DNA of 7,801 nt from Desulfobacterales bacterium (GTDB lineage Bacteria; Desulfobacterota; Desulfobacteria; Desulfobacterales; ETH-SRB1). Below are positions 1 through 6,137 of the stretch, piece after piece. A program made the position numbers and the translations under genes. The stretch is taken from positions 1 to 7,801 of the forward strand of contig JASEIZ010000053.1 of NCBI GenBank assembly GCA_030017395.1, read 5' to 3'. Below the pieces are notes generated by a model. It was given only the letters and a program-made list of their open reading frames with translations. It did no database searches and had not been told where the DNA came from. Position 1 is the stretch's first letter. Each line of letters begins with the position of its first letter.

Positions 1-16
1 CTTTCGCCGGAATGAC
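1..16 (+). repeat. Partial copy of the dispersed palindromic repeat (cut by window edge)
   Basis: These 16 bases are identical to the last 16 bases of the 27-base repeat found whole at 2464-2490. They contain the loop (TTTC, 2-5) and the right arm GCCGGAAT (6-13) followed by GAC. The left arm lies outside the window. The repeat abuts the reverse transcriptase remnant, and the ATG at 12 is formed by repeat sequence. Confidence 0.85.
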
Positions 17-230
17 TAAAAAGGACGTTTTTCGACTTTTTACGAGTTCATCAAGGATAAAACAGGAAAATCTTCAGAGAATGAAAAAACGGATGCAAAA
101 GCGAACGGTTGAGTTCCAAAAGGATCTGATATCGGAAGAAAAATTTGTAATGAGCATGCGCAGCATGTTTGAGCATATCGGTTTTGCAGACAGTTATCGA
201 TTAAGAAGCTCGATTTTTTTAAATACATAG
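12..230 (+). pseudogene. C-terminal remnant of a DGR-type reverse transcriptase
   Basis: The 72-residue reading frame ends in a stretch typical of the C-terminus of group II/DGR-like reverse transcriptases. It has a basic helix from about residue 15 (RIKQENLQRMKKRM), then ISEEKF..SMRSMFEHIG and the closing ADSYRLRSSIF. Intact enzymes of this type are several hundred residues, and none of the catalytic palm (YxDD) is present. The frame stays open to the left edge, but the first 16 bases are palindromic repeat and residues 1-14 do not look like reverse transcriptase, so the ATG at 12 is probably not an authentic start. I read it as a gene truncated by the repeat; an in-frame repeat insertion with more gene to the left cannot be excluded. 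The DGR template directly downstream supports the family call. The alternative of a retron or group II intron enzyme is less likely for that reason. Confidence 0.6.
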
Positions 231-278
231 AAAAAAATAGAAAGGATGCTACATGGGCAGGCGTCGTAGAATGGCTCG

Positions 279-401
279 AACCGGGTGAATCGCGGCGGCA
301 GTTGGAACAACAACGCGAGGAACTGCCGGTCCGCTAATCGTAACAACAACACCCCGGGCAACAGGAACAACAACCTGGGCTTTCGCCTCGCCAGCACACA
401 A
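279..401 (+). other. DGR template repeat (TR), FGE-sulfatase type
   Basis: Read in the frame of 285, this segment encodes NRVNRGGSWNNNARNC followed by RSANRNNNTPGNRNNNLGFR, the hallmark C-terminus of formylglycine-generating-enzyme-like (FGE-sulfatase) DGR target proteins. Eleven AAC codons start at 306, 309, 312, 321, 342, 345, 348, 360, 366, 369 and 372. Such AAC clustering is typical of templates, because adenine-specific mutagenesis during reverse transcription diversifies exactly these codons. There is no matching upstream FGE coding sequence or good ribosome site, so this is a transcribed non-coding template rather than a gene. It starts about 50 bases after the reverse transcriptase remnant, giving an RT-TR order. 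The exact ends are uncertain because no variable repeat is available in the window for alignment. Confidence 0.75.
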
Positions 402-467
402 TATGCCGGAATCAATTCGTTTACGGATGGATTGAGAGCGCTTTTTGTGTCCAGATGGCTGTCCTGC

Positions 468-486
468 TCTCCGTTTACAGCGGAGA
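468..486 (+). other. Short hairpin downstream of the DGR template
   Basis: TCTCCG (468-473) and CGGAGA (481-486) form a perfect 6-bp stem with a 7-base loop, about 70 bases past the template. Hairpins next to DGR repeats are known, but usually beside the variable repeat. No T-run follows, so it is not a typical intrinsic terminator. A second weaker pairing exists between 502-508 and 543-549 (7 bp, 34-base loop). Confidence 0.35.
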
Positions 487-579
487 CGAATAACATGTAA
501 GCCGCCGCGGCCGGTAGTCCAGATTTATACAGATCGAAGGCAGCGGCGGTATTTGTTACAGGGAAACATAGTTTATACG

Positions 580-825
580 ATGCCTACAATATTAAGAACA
601 GGGCCATATCGTTTTTATTTTTACAGTCACGAAACCACAGAACCACCTCATATTCATGTGGACCGTGATGATTTTTCTGCAAAATATTGGGTGCAACCAG
701 TTAGTTTAGCTCAAAATCTTGGTTTTAGCCCTAAAGAATTGCGGCAAATACAATTGTTAGTTGTGAAACATCAAGCAAAATTAAGGGAGGCATGGAATGG
801 GTATTTTAGCACTGGCGGCAGATGA
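580..825 (+). CDS. DUF4160 domain protein
   Basis: An 81-residue protein that is nearly all one DUF4160 domain. It has the N-terminal MPTILRTGPYRFYFYSHE strand region, the characteristic EPPHIHV histidine motif at residues 21-27, and a helical C-terminus (SPKELRQIQLLVVKHQAKLREAW). The frame is open further upstream to 445, but that extension translates non-conserved, Arg-rich sequence, and family members start at the MPT-like position, so I chose the ATG at 580; the site before it (AGGG, about 560) is weak. The last 29 bases overlap the DUF2442 gene, so the two are translationally coupled. The biochemical function is unknown. DUF4160-DUF2442 pairs recur in bacteria and resemble a small toxin-antitoxin-like module, but that role is inferred from size and layout. 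Confidence 0.85.
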   Translation: MPTILRTGPYRFYFYSHETTEPPHIHVDRDDFSAKYWVQPVSLAQNLGFSPKELRQIQLLVVKHQAKLREAWNGYFSTGGR

Positions 826-1057
826 ACGGGTTAAAAACGTCTGTCTGTCTGATGATACATTAGGTGTCGATTTAATGGATGGCCGTACCATAACAGTACC
901 TTTGGCCTGGTATCCCAGGCTGTTGAATGCTACATCGGTACAACGTAATAATTGGCAGATATGCGGTGCAGGTTACGGTATTCACTGGCCGGAAATAGAT
1001 GAAGATTTAAACACCGAAGGTTTACTTAGAGGCTCTCCGGCACCGCATAGTATGTAG
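797..1057 (+). CDS. DUF2442 domain protein
   Basis: An 86-residue DUF2442 protein. It shows the family pattern of a short beta-rich N-terminus (VCLSDDTLGVDLMDGRTITVPL, residues 15-36), then WYPRLLNA, and the signature GIHWPEIDEDLNTEGLL at residues 61-77. The ATG at 797 is preceded by a strong ribosome site (AAGGGAGG, 783-790) inside the end of the DUF4160 gene. An ATG at 792 opens a different frame and is not used. The overlap of 29 bases with DUF4160 indicates a two-gene operon. DUF2442 resembles the small DNA-regulatory or antitoxin-like partners of such pairs, but no activity can be read from the sequence. Confidence 0.88.
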   Translation: MGILALAADERVKNVCLSDDTLGVDLMDGRTITVPLAWYPRLLNATSVQRNNWQICGAGYGIHWPEIDEDLNTEGLLRGSPAPHSM

Positions 1058-1109
1058 TTGCAGGTTAGGTTTAGCAAGGCTTTAATCCCCCCAAAAACAG
1101 GAGGCTGTT

Positions 1110-2057
1110 ATGAGCAGAAAAATGACTCGTTCCAATGTTCCTGCGTGGGAATGCATAATAGTTTTTGCGGTATTGTTTGTTTTTGTTCCATTATCCTTTT
1201 CCGCATCCGGCAAGAGCGTCAAAACATCTCTCTCCGTGAGCAAATCAGCGGATGTGGACAGTAAGGTGCCCCGTGCGCAGGTTGAAAATAAATACGGCGT
1301 AGCGGTAATTATAGGCAACCAAAGCTATAATTCAAAGGATGTGCCGAATGTTGATTATGCCATTTCCGACGCCCGTATTGTTAAAAAGTATGTGCAAAAG
1401 ACACTTGGTTATCGGGAGGGGAACATTATTTGCCTTGAAAATGCCACCCAGGCCCAGTTCAGGACCTTTTTTGGCATTGAGAGCGATTATAAGGCAAAGC
1501 TTTACAGCTATTTGAGACCAGACAAATCCGATATTTTTATCTATTATTCCGGCCACGGCGCTCCTGACGTTCAGACAAAAACCGGATATTTTGTTCCTGT
1601 GGACTGCGACCCGTCAACTGTCCGTTTTAACGGATACAGCCTGAAGCTTTTTTACGATAACCTGGCAAAGCTTCCCGCGCGCTCAATCACGGTTGTTCTG
1701 GACACCTGTTTTAGCGGCGGATCAGAGAAAGGGATGCTTTTAAAGAATGCGTCACCTGTATTTATTGATGTCAAGAATCCTCTCCTTACCATGAAGAATG
1801 CGTGCGTGTTGACCTCATCCACAGGGGATCAGATAAGTTCCTGGTATCCTGCAAAGAAACATGGTCTTTATACCTACTATTTTCTGAAAGGGCTCCAGGG
1901 AGAGGCAGATACAGACAAGGATGGGAATGTAACAGGCGGAGAGCTTCACAATTATCTTGCCGATGAGGTAAGTTACATGGCGCGGCGTCTCTACATGAGA
2001 GAACAGCAACCCCAGATTATGGGCAGCAAGAATGCTGTGATTATTAAATATAAATAG
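1110..2057 (+). CDS. Exported caspase-like (peptidase C14) protease with EF-hand loop
   Basis: A 315-residue protein with a strong ribosome site (AGGAGG, 1099-1104) five bases before the ATG. Residues 1-32 are a basic stretch plus hydrophobic core (IIVFAVLFVFVPLSF), a signal peptide or membrane anchor, so it acts outside the cytoplasm. After a linker the caspase fold runs from about 61 to 265: VAVIIGNQSY strand, catalytic His149 in YYSGHG, and catalytic Cys200 in VVLDTCFSGGS, both intact. Family knowledge predicts cysteine protease activity, for metacaspase/paracaspase-like members usually after Arg or Lys. Residues 267-278 (DTDKDGNVTGGE) match an EF-hand calcium loop, with Asp267, Asp269, Asp271 and Glu278 as ligands. 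There is no FGE, repeat or NTPase domain. It has its own ribosome site 52 bases after DUF2442. A DUF4384 gene, a frequent partner of such caspases, lies downstream beyond the inverted-repeat unit. Confidence 0.9.
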   Translation: MSRKMTRSNVPAWECIIVFAVLFVFVPLSFSASGKSVKTSLSVSKSADVDSKVPRAQVENKYGVAVIIGNQSYNSKDVPNVDYAISDARIVKKYVQKTLGYREGNIICLENATQAQFRTFFGIESDYKAKLYSYLRPDKSDIFIYYSGHGAPDVQTKTGYFVPVDCDPSTVRFNGYSLKLFYDNLAKLPARSITVVLDTCFSGGSEKGMLLKNASPVFIDVKNPLLTMKNACVLTSSTGDQISSWYPAKKHGLYTYYFLKGLQGEADTDKDGNVTGGELHNYLADEVSYMARRLYMREQQPQIMGSKNAVIIKYK

Positions 2058-2110
2058 AAAAAATATATGGCACGTTTAGGGAATGTGTCCTGCATGCTTA
2101 AGTCATTGTA

Positions 2111-2137
2111 GTCATTCCGGCGAAAGCCGGAATCCAG
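2111..2137 (-). repeat. Palindromic REP-like repeat, left copy
   Basis: ATTCCGGC (2114-2121), a GAAA loop (2122-2125) and GCCGGAAT (2126-2133) form a perfect 8-bp hairpin with a GNRA-type tetraloop, flanked by GTC and CCAG. The copy is inverted relative to 2464-2490 and 1-16. It resembles the ATTCC...GGAAT dispersed repeats (such as dRS3 in Neisseria) that occur in many genomes and that yield spurious SGESRNPE-like peptides when translated. Confidence 0.9.
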
Positions 2138-2172
2138 AGTCTGCAACGACCCCCTATTCCTCGGAGGCATTG

Positions 2173-2463
2173 GTGAACAAACAGCCGGCGGTTTATATTT
2201 TGGCGAGTAAACGAAATTGCACCCTTTATATCGGAGTGACTTCGGACCTTGTCAAGAGGGTATGGGAGCATAAAAACAATATGGTGGAAGGCTTTACCAA
2301 ACATTACGGTGTTCATCAACTGGCTTGGTATGAAATACACGAAAGTATGGAATCCGCTATTTTGAGAGAAAAGCGAATGAAAGAATGGAAGCGAAAATGG
2401 AAACTGGAATTGATTGAAAAAAGTAATCCTAATTGGCAGGATTTATATAATACGATTGTTTGA
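2173..2463 (+). CDS. GIY-YIG family nuclease
   Basis: A 96-residue single-domain GIY-YIG protein. The two signature strands are VYIL (residues 7-10) and LYIG (18-21), followed by Arg29 and His33 (VKRVWEH), the conserved catalytic-face residues, then the KHYGVHQLAWYE core and a C-terminal helix with ILREKRMKEWKRKWKLELI. The size matches stand-alone UvrC-N-terminal-like nucleases with no extra DNA-binding domain. The GTG at 2173 is preferred because GGAGG (2163-2167) lies five bases before it; the in-frame extension to 2083 would translate the palindromic repeat (SHSGESRNPE) and is rejected. The gene is enclosed by the inverted repeats, which suggests that the nuclease recognises or maintains the repeat. 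From memory, a GIY-YIG family called Ssn cuts single-stranded DNA at a genomic repeat in Neisseria; equivalence here is inference. Confidence 0.85.
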   Translation: MNKQPAVYILASKRNCTLYIGVTSDLVKRVWEHKNNMVEGFTKHYGVHQLAWYEIHESMESAILREKRMKEWKRKWKLELIEKSNPNWQDLYNTIV

Positions 2464-2490
2464 CTGGATTCCGGCTTTCGCCGGAATGAC
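2464..2490 (+). repeat. Palindromic REP-like repeat, right copy
   Basis: Exact reverse complement of 2111-2137. Arms ATTCCGGC (2468-2475) and GCCGGAAT (2480-2487) enclose TTTC. It starts on the base after the stop codon of the GIY-YIG gene, so it could also act as a 3' stabilising hairpin or weak terminator for that transcript, though no T-run follows. Its last ten bases begin the tandem array. Confidence 0.92.
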
Positions 2491-2551
2491 GGAGAGAGAA
2501 ACCGGAATGACGGAGAGAGAAACCGGAATGACGGAGAGAGAAACCGGAATG
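2481..2551 (+). repeat. 21-bp tandem repeat, 3 full copies plus 8 bases
   Basis: The 21-base unit is the repeat's right end (CCGGAATGAC) plus GGAGAGAGAAA. It occurs identically at 2481-2501, 2502-2522 and 2523-2543, and a partial CCGGAATG follows at 2544-2551. The first unit overlaps the right palindrome, so the array grew from the repeat edge by slippage or repeated joining. It carries no gene. Confidence 0.93.
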
Positions 2552-2585
2552 CATAGTTTTTAATGTTTCATGTTTTCGTGATTAA

Positions 2586-3404
2586 ATGAACAGAATTATT
2601 ACAATATTATTTTGCTCGTTGTTACTTTTTGCGCCTGTTTCAGTTGGCGCGGCAGATGGCAGATGGGTAACCTGTGAAGGCAGGGCTGAGGTCTCCAATG
2701 TTACAGCAACAGAGGCGGCGCAAATAGCCCTGACTGAGGCGAGAAGAAACGCCATAGAGGCGGTGGCCGGTGTTCAGCTTGCTTCGGCAAGCATTGTGCA
2801 GGATTTTACGCTTCTTTCAGATGTTGTCAATTCTTCTTCATACGGCCAGATTGTAGCTGAAAAGGTTTTGCAATGGGATGTGGATATCTTGCAGAAAGAT
2901 AAAACCAGGCCTCCTGTCGTTATTTACAAAGTAAAGCTTAATGCCTGTGTTGCAATGCCTGAAGGCAAGCCTGACCCGGCATTTAAACTCGATGCAAAAC
3001 TGAACAAAAGCGTGTTTACCACTGGCGAAGAGATGTTTGTCGAAGCCAGAGCGAACAGGAAATGTTTCATAACCCTTATCAACCTGACAGCGGACAGCCG
3101 AGCGATTGTTCTGGTTCCTTCCATTGTGCGCACGCAAAGCTGTCTTGCAAATGGCGATTGCTTTCGATTTCCCACGGAAGCCGAGCAGGCTTCAGGGATT
3201 CACCTGAAGGTCGGCACATTGCCTGAACACAAAAAGGACAGAGAAGCGATCATGGTTGTTGCAACCAAAACCCGGCAGCCTTTGCCCCCCAAATTAGACA
3301 ACATCCCTTATTACACAGCCGATGCTGTTGGAAACTGGCTTGTGGATATCCCCCTTTCAGAGCGCACTATAAAGGTTCTGCCCTACGAGATAATGAGTAG
3401 GTAG
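2586..3404 (+). CDS. Secreted DUF4384 domain protein
   Basis: A 272-residue protein with a clear signal peptide (ITILFCSLLLFAPVSVGAA, cleavage near residue 23). Residues 25-125 form an LPP20/FlgT-like alpha-beta region containing the characteristic ALTEARRNAIEAVAGVQLAS helix. Residues about 130-225 match DUF4384: FTTGEEMFVEARANRKCFITLINL, then AIVLVPS in place of the usual LFPN, and a closing IMVVATK strand. Such proteins often pair with or are fused to caspase-like proteases, so it may be a periplasmic partner of the C14 protein at 1110-2057. No convincing ribosome site precedes the ATG; the upstream region is the tandem array and the right palindrome, so its original leader may have been replaced. 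The function is not known biochemically. Confidence 0.82.
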   Translation: MNRIITILFCSLLLFAPVSVGAADGRWVTCEGRAEVSNVTATEAAQIALTEARRNAIEAVAGVQLASASIVQDFTLLSDVVNSSSYGQIVAEKVLQWDVDILQKDKTRPPVVIYKVKLNACVAMPEGKPDPAFKLDAKLNKSVFTTGEEMFVEARANRKCFITLINLTADSRAIVLVPSIVRTQSCLANGDCFRFPTEAEQASGIHLKVGTLPEHKKDREAIMVVATKTRQPLPPKLDNIPYYTADAVGNWLVDIPLSERTIKVLPYEIMSR

Positions 3405-3462
3405 GAACTACGAAACCGGAAGTTTGGGGAGTGGGTAATAAAATGGGCGCTTATGCCGGAAA
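3405..3462. other. Convergent intergenic gap, no terminator seen
   Basis: These 58 bases separate the + strand DUF4384 gene from the end of the - strand operon. I see no stable hairpin with a T-run on either strand, so transcripts may run into each other here. Confidence 0.5.
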
Positions 3463-6087
3463 TTAAATAGCAGTTTGCGGATCCTTATGAAGAACAAAAC
3501 AGACTGCGGAATCCCGCATTCTGTCCATTGCCGCTTGAAAACATCCTTTTTCTTTTTCTATTCCAATTATCCGTATTATTTGTTCGAGTTCTTTATATTG
3601 AGGAGCTATTTCCGAAAGAAAGTTATAGCTGCTGCGAAGAAAGTTTTCATTTAAGATATTATTTTTGATTCCCGGATATACAGCCAGATAGTAAATTCTA
3701 TCTTCTACCAGGTCCTGGAAAAAGTGTGTGCCGTAGGATACTTCCGGGACATATCCGGCAGAGCTTTTAGCTACCTCAACAACGAGTGAAGATGCATCGA
3801 TATCAGCATAGGTAACATTTACGCCAAGATTAATATTGTTGCTTCCCCATCGTCCAGGACCTATCAGGCAATAGCTTTCTTCAGCAGCTTCTAATGCAGA
3901 GTTAATACGACCTATTGCGTGGCCTACCTGATATTTTTTATCTGTGGCAAGCTCTTTATATCCATCACTATCCACATAGACAATATATCGAAGGTTATCA
4001 ACAAAGGCGGTATTAACGCAGCTATCTGTTTGAAATATGATATTTTTTTCATTAATATCTTCCGGAAATTCTATATTTTCCTGATCACGAATTTCACTTA
4101 AGGGTCTGCACTGCAGCAGATTGATCATTATTTGACCTTTATCGTCAATATCCGCAATAAATTCAATGTCAACAGGGATGCCATACGCCTTTTCCAGTTT
4201 TTGTAAAATCTTGTCCATTATGTTGGCAAAGGGTGTTTTAGCGATGAAATTGTTGAAAGTAAGGACCCTGTCCTGTGCGCTTTTGTATTGCATAAAGCTA
4301 ATGGGATCAAAAAAGGCACCTTCATTAAAAACTGAAAAAAGGTGCTGATATACAGGCAGTTCGTTAATAGTAACAACTTCATTAATTCCCACGCTTTTAA
4401 GCTCATTAGCAGAAAGATCTATAAGATCAGCAGAATGCTGGGAATAATGTTTTATTTCAGACTCATAAAGAACCGGACGAATCGTTGGGTGACTCAAGGC
4501 AACCATCCGTGGATAATCATTCCCAACACGGTCTACCGCTCGTGTGCCTAAACCAAAAACAATCCGCAGCAAACCCTTGTCGGTATTAATGCGGGGTGAC
4601 CAGGGATGAAAATTTCGGGAAAAACCCACACCAGCGATCATGGGCATTAGAATATTACCTAAATTCCGGCCCTCAACACGCATAACCAGAATGCCCATTT
4701 GCTCATCATTATTGATGAGCTTTTTTTTGATGCGATACAGAAGGGCGTCGGGTTTCAAAACGCTGCTGTAAACAGTTTTTATAGCAGCCAAAAAGTCATT
4801 AAAGCGATCCTCAAATGCACCCTGGTTGGTACAAAAAACGCTATCGTATTTTCCGGCAAATGCATAGCCAAAGTTATCTTCCAGCAGACTGGAAGATCGG
4901 ACAATGATCGGCTGTGTGCCAAAGTGCTCTAAAACTTTTCTTAACTGGGCCAGAAGTTCAGGGTTGAAGGAAGCTGAGAGAAACTTTTTTTGCAGGTTGG
5001 GATATTCCGAAACAATTGTTTCCCTGTCTTTATACTGCTGGCTCAGCAAGTACAGCAGGTCGTTGTCAAGTAAAAACTGGAAGAAAGTGTCAGAGCCAAT
5101 ATGGTAGGAATCATGGTCTTGAAGTATTTCCTTAAGTTCCGGCATGTCACTGTAAGCAGCCAGGTCAAGTATTTTTTTTGCCAAAAGCATGCCGGCTGCT
5201 TTTCCTCCGATTCTTCCTGATCCGACCAGACGGCCATGTATTTTTTCAATGTCTTCTAATGAAAAATATTTTCTGGCCCGTTCAAAATATTCAGACCGTT
5301 CACTGATAAGCGTTTTGATCAGTTCCATGCGGAGCGCTTCGCAATTGGCAGGCGACCAGCATGTGTGATCCTTTAGGCGGCGAAGGAGGGTTTCAATAGG
5401 TTGCAGATATTCAGATTTGGGTGGTGTTTTATCGCCCATCATTTTTGGGACCTGCTCGATTCCGTGCCAGGGTCCTTCCGGAGCTTTGCCAATATGGGAG
5501 AGAAGCATGTGTGTTTTAAACATGGTAGGAGAATATCTGTCCCATGCTTTAAGAGGGCAGATGTATGACTGGCCTTCTTGTACATAAAAATCTATTAAAA
5601 CCTGGGTTGTATCCCGGATAGTTGCAACGGTCTGATTATTATGGCTTCCTCTGAGTATGCAGAAATAAGCTATTGTATCGAGTTCAAACAGCCTGGGGCA
5701 GGCCGTTCGGAAGAAATTGGCTACTGATTCATCACTTCCCCACTGTCTGGCCAGGATGGATATATTGTCAAAGACATAATATATTTTTTTGCCCGATGAT
5801 TCCATCAGCTCCTGAATAAAATGATAGAAATAGTCGAACCCCCGTGAAGGATCAATGTTTACTGTTTTGCAGTTTTCAGATATTCCGGCAATCGCGTATT
5901 TGTCAAAATGGACATAGATAATATCAATCCTATTTTTAACTGCGCTTTCAACAAACGGGAGAACGAGCCATGAATATTCCAGTGTATTGGTGACCCGCCA
6001 TACGACATTATCACCCCATCTAAGGCTGTCGATCAGTTCGTCAATAACAGGGGCGCCTGTAGTTATTTTAAACCGTTCATTTGACAT
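3463..6087 (-). CDS. KaiC-like/PEP-pyruvate-binding (PPDK N-terminal) fusion protein
   Basis: An 874-residue protein. I start it at the ATG ending at 6087, with AAGGGA eight bases upstream; the in-frame TTG at 6108 would place that ribosome site inside the gene. Residues 1-200 resemble a KaiC/RecA core (ITTGAPVIDELIDSLRWGDNVVW, then IIYVHFD and IYYVFDNIS) but lack the GxxGxGKT P-loop. Residues about 285-665 are the PEP/pyruvate-binding ATP-grasp domain of pyruvate phosphate dikinase: GRIGGKAAGM (291-300), IIVRSSSLLEDNFG..FAGKYDS (395-416) and VDIEFIAD..LLQCRPLS (639-664). The C-terminus (about 738-805) has the LIGPGRWGS and YGTHFFQDL motifs common to this uncharacterised family. The phosphohistidine swivel and TIM-barrel domains of true dikinases are absent, so it is not a normal PPDK or PEP synthase. 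It is cotranscribed with nrpR (50-base gap), suggesting a role linking energy or carbon state to nitrogen control. Confidence 0.85.
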   Translation of the reverse strand: MSNERFKITTGAPVIDELIDSLRWGDNVVWRVTNTLEYSWLVLPFVESAVKNRIDIIYVHFDKYAIAGISENCKTVNIDPSRGFDYFYHFIQELMESSGKKIYYVFDNISILARQWGSDESVANFFRTACPRLFELDTIAYFCILRGSHNNQTVATIRDTTQVLIDFYVQEGQSYICPLKAWDRYSPTMFKTHMLLSHIGKAPEGPWHGIEQVPKMMGDKTPPKSEYLQPIETLLRRLKDHTCWSPANCEALRMELIKTLISERSEYFERARKYFSLEDIEKIHGRLVGSGRIGGKAAGMLLAKKILDLAAYSDMPELKEILQDHDSYHIGSDTFFQFLLDNDLLYLLSQQYKDRETIVSEYPNLQKKFLSASFNPELLAQLRKVLEHFGTQPIIVRSSSLLEDNFGYAFAGKYDSVFCTNQGAFEDRFNDFLAAIKTVYSSVLKPDALLYRIKKKLINNDEQMGILVMRVEGRNLGNILMPMIAGVGFSRNFHPWSPRINTDKGLLRIVFGLGTRAVDRVGNDYPRMVALSHPTIRPVLYESEIKHYSQHSADLIDLSANELKSVGINEVVTINELPVYQHLFSVFNEGAFFDPISFMQYKSAQDRVLTFNNFIAKTPFANIMDKILQKLEKAYGIPVDIEFIADIDDKGQIMINLLQCRPLSEIRDQENIEFPEDINEKNIIFQTDSCVNTAFVDNLRYIVYVDSDGYKELATDKKYQVGHAIGRINSALEAAEESYCLIGPGRWGSNNINLGVNVTYADIDASSLVVEVAKSSAGYVPEVSYGTHFFQDLVEDRIYYLAVYPGIKNNILNENFLRSSYNFLSEIAPQYKELEQIIRIIGIEKEKGCFQAAMDRMRDSAVCFVLHKDPQTAI

Positions 6088-6137
6088 ATTATTTATCCCT
6101 TCATGCAACAGGTTTAAAGGTTCAAGGTTTGTGGCTG

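Larger units (their letters stand above)
2111..2490 (+). mobile_element. REPtron-like unit: GIY-YIG gene between 27-bp inverted repeats
   Basis: The 27 bases at 2111-2137 and 2464-2490 are exact reverse complements, and identity stops precisely at both ends. Between them lies one gene; its GTG start is 35 bases inside the left repeat and its TGA stop ends on the base before the right repeat. Each terminal repeat is itself a hairpin (8-bp stem, 4-base loop). The layout parallels REPtrons, where a REP-associated tyrosine transposase is flanked by REP palindromes, but here the enzyme is a GIY-YIG nuclease. Mobility is inferred; no target-site duplication is apparent. Confidence 0.6.

Noticed and set aside
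285..500. Reading frame encoding the Asn-rich FGE-like peptide as a real gene
   Set aside because: It has no ribosome site and no upstream domain. The AAC-rich sequence after a reverse transcriptase tail is better explained as a non-coding DGR template, and codons after about 401 look random.
445..579. N-terminal extension of the DUF4160 protein
   Set aside because: The extension is Arg/Gln-rich and unlike the family; the domain starts at the ATG at 580.
2111..2137. The repeat's 8-bp stem with GAAA loop as a DGR target hairpin
   Set aside because: It resembles the phage BPP-1 DGR hairpin in form, but the copies here do not follow a variable repeat and flank a GIY-YIG gene instead.
2083..2172. 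Longer N-terminus of the GIY-YIG protein
   Set aside because: It would translate the palindromic repeat (SHSGESRNPE). GGAGG sits just before the GTG at 2173, which fits family length.
2481..2551. CRISPR array
   Set aside because: The units are directly tandem, 21 bp, with no unique spacers and no cas genes nearby.
5988..6054. Functional KaiC ATPase site in the fusion protein
   Set aside because: The position expected for the P-loop reads roughly WRVTNTLEYSW, without GxxGxGK(T/S), so ATP hydrolysis by this domain is unlikely.
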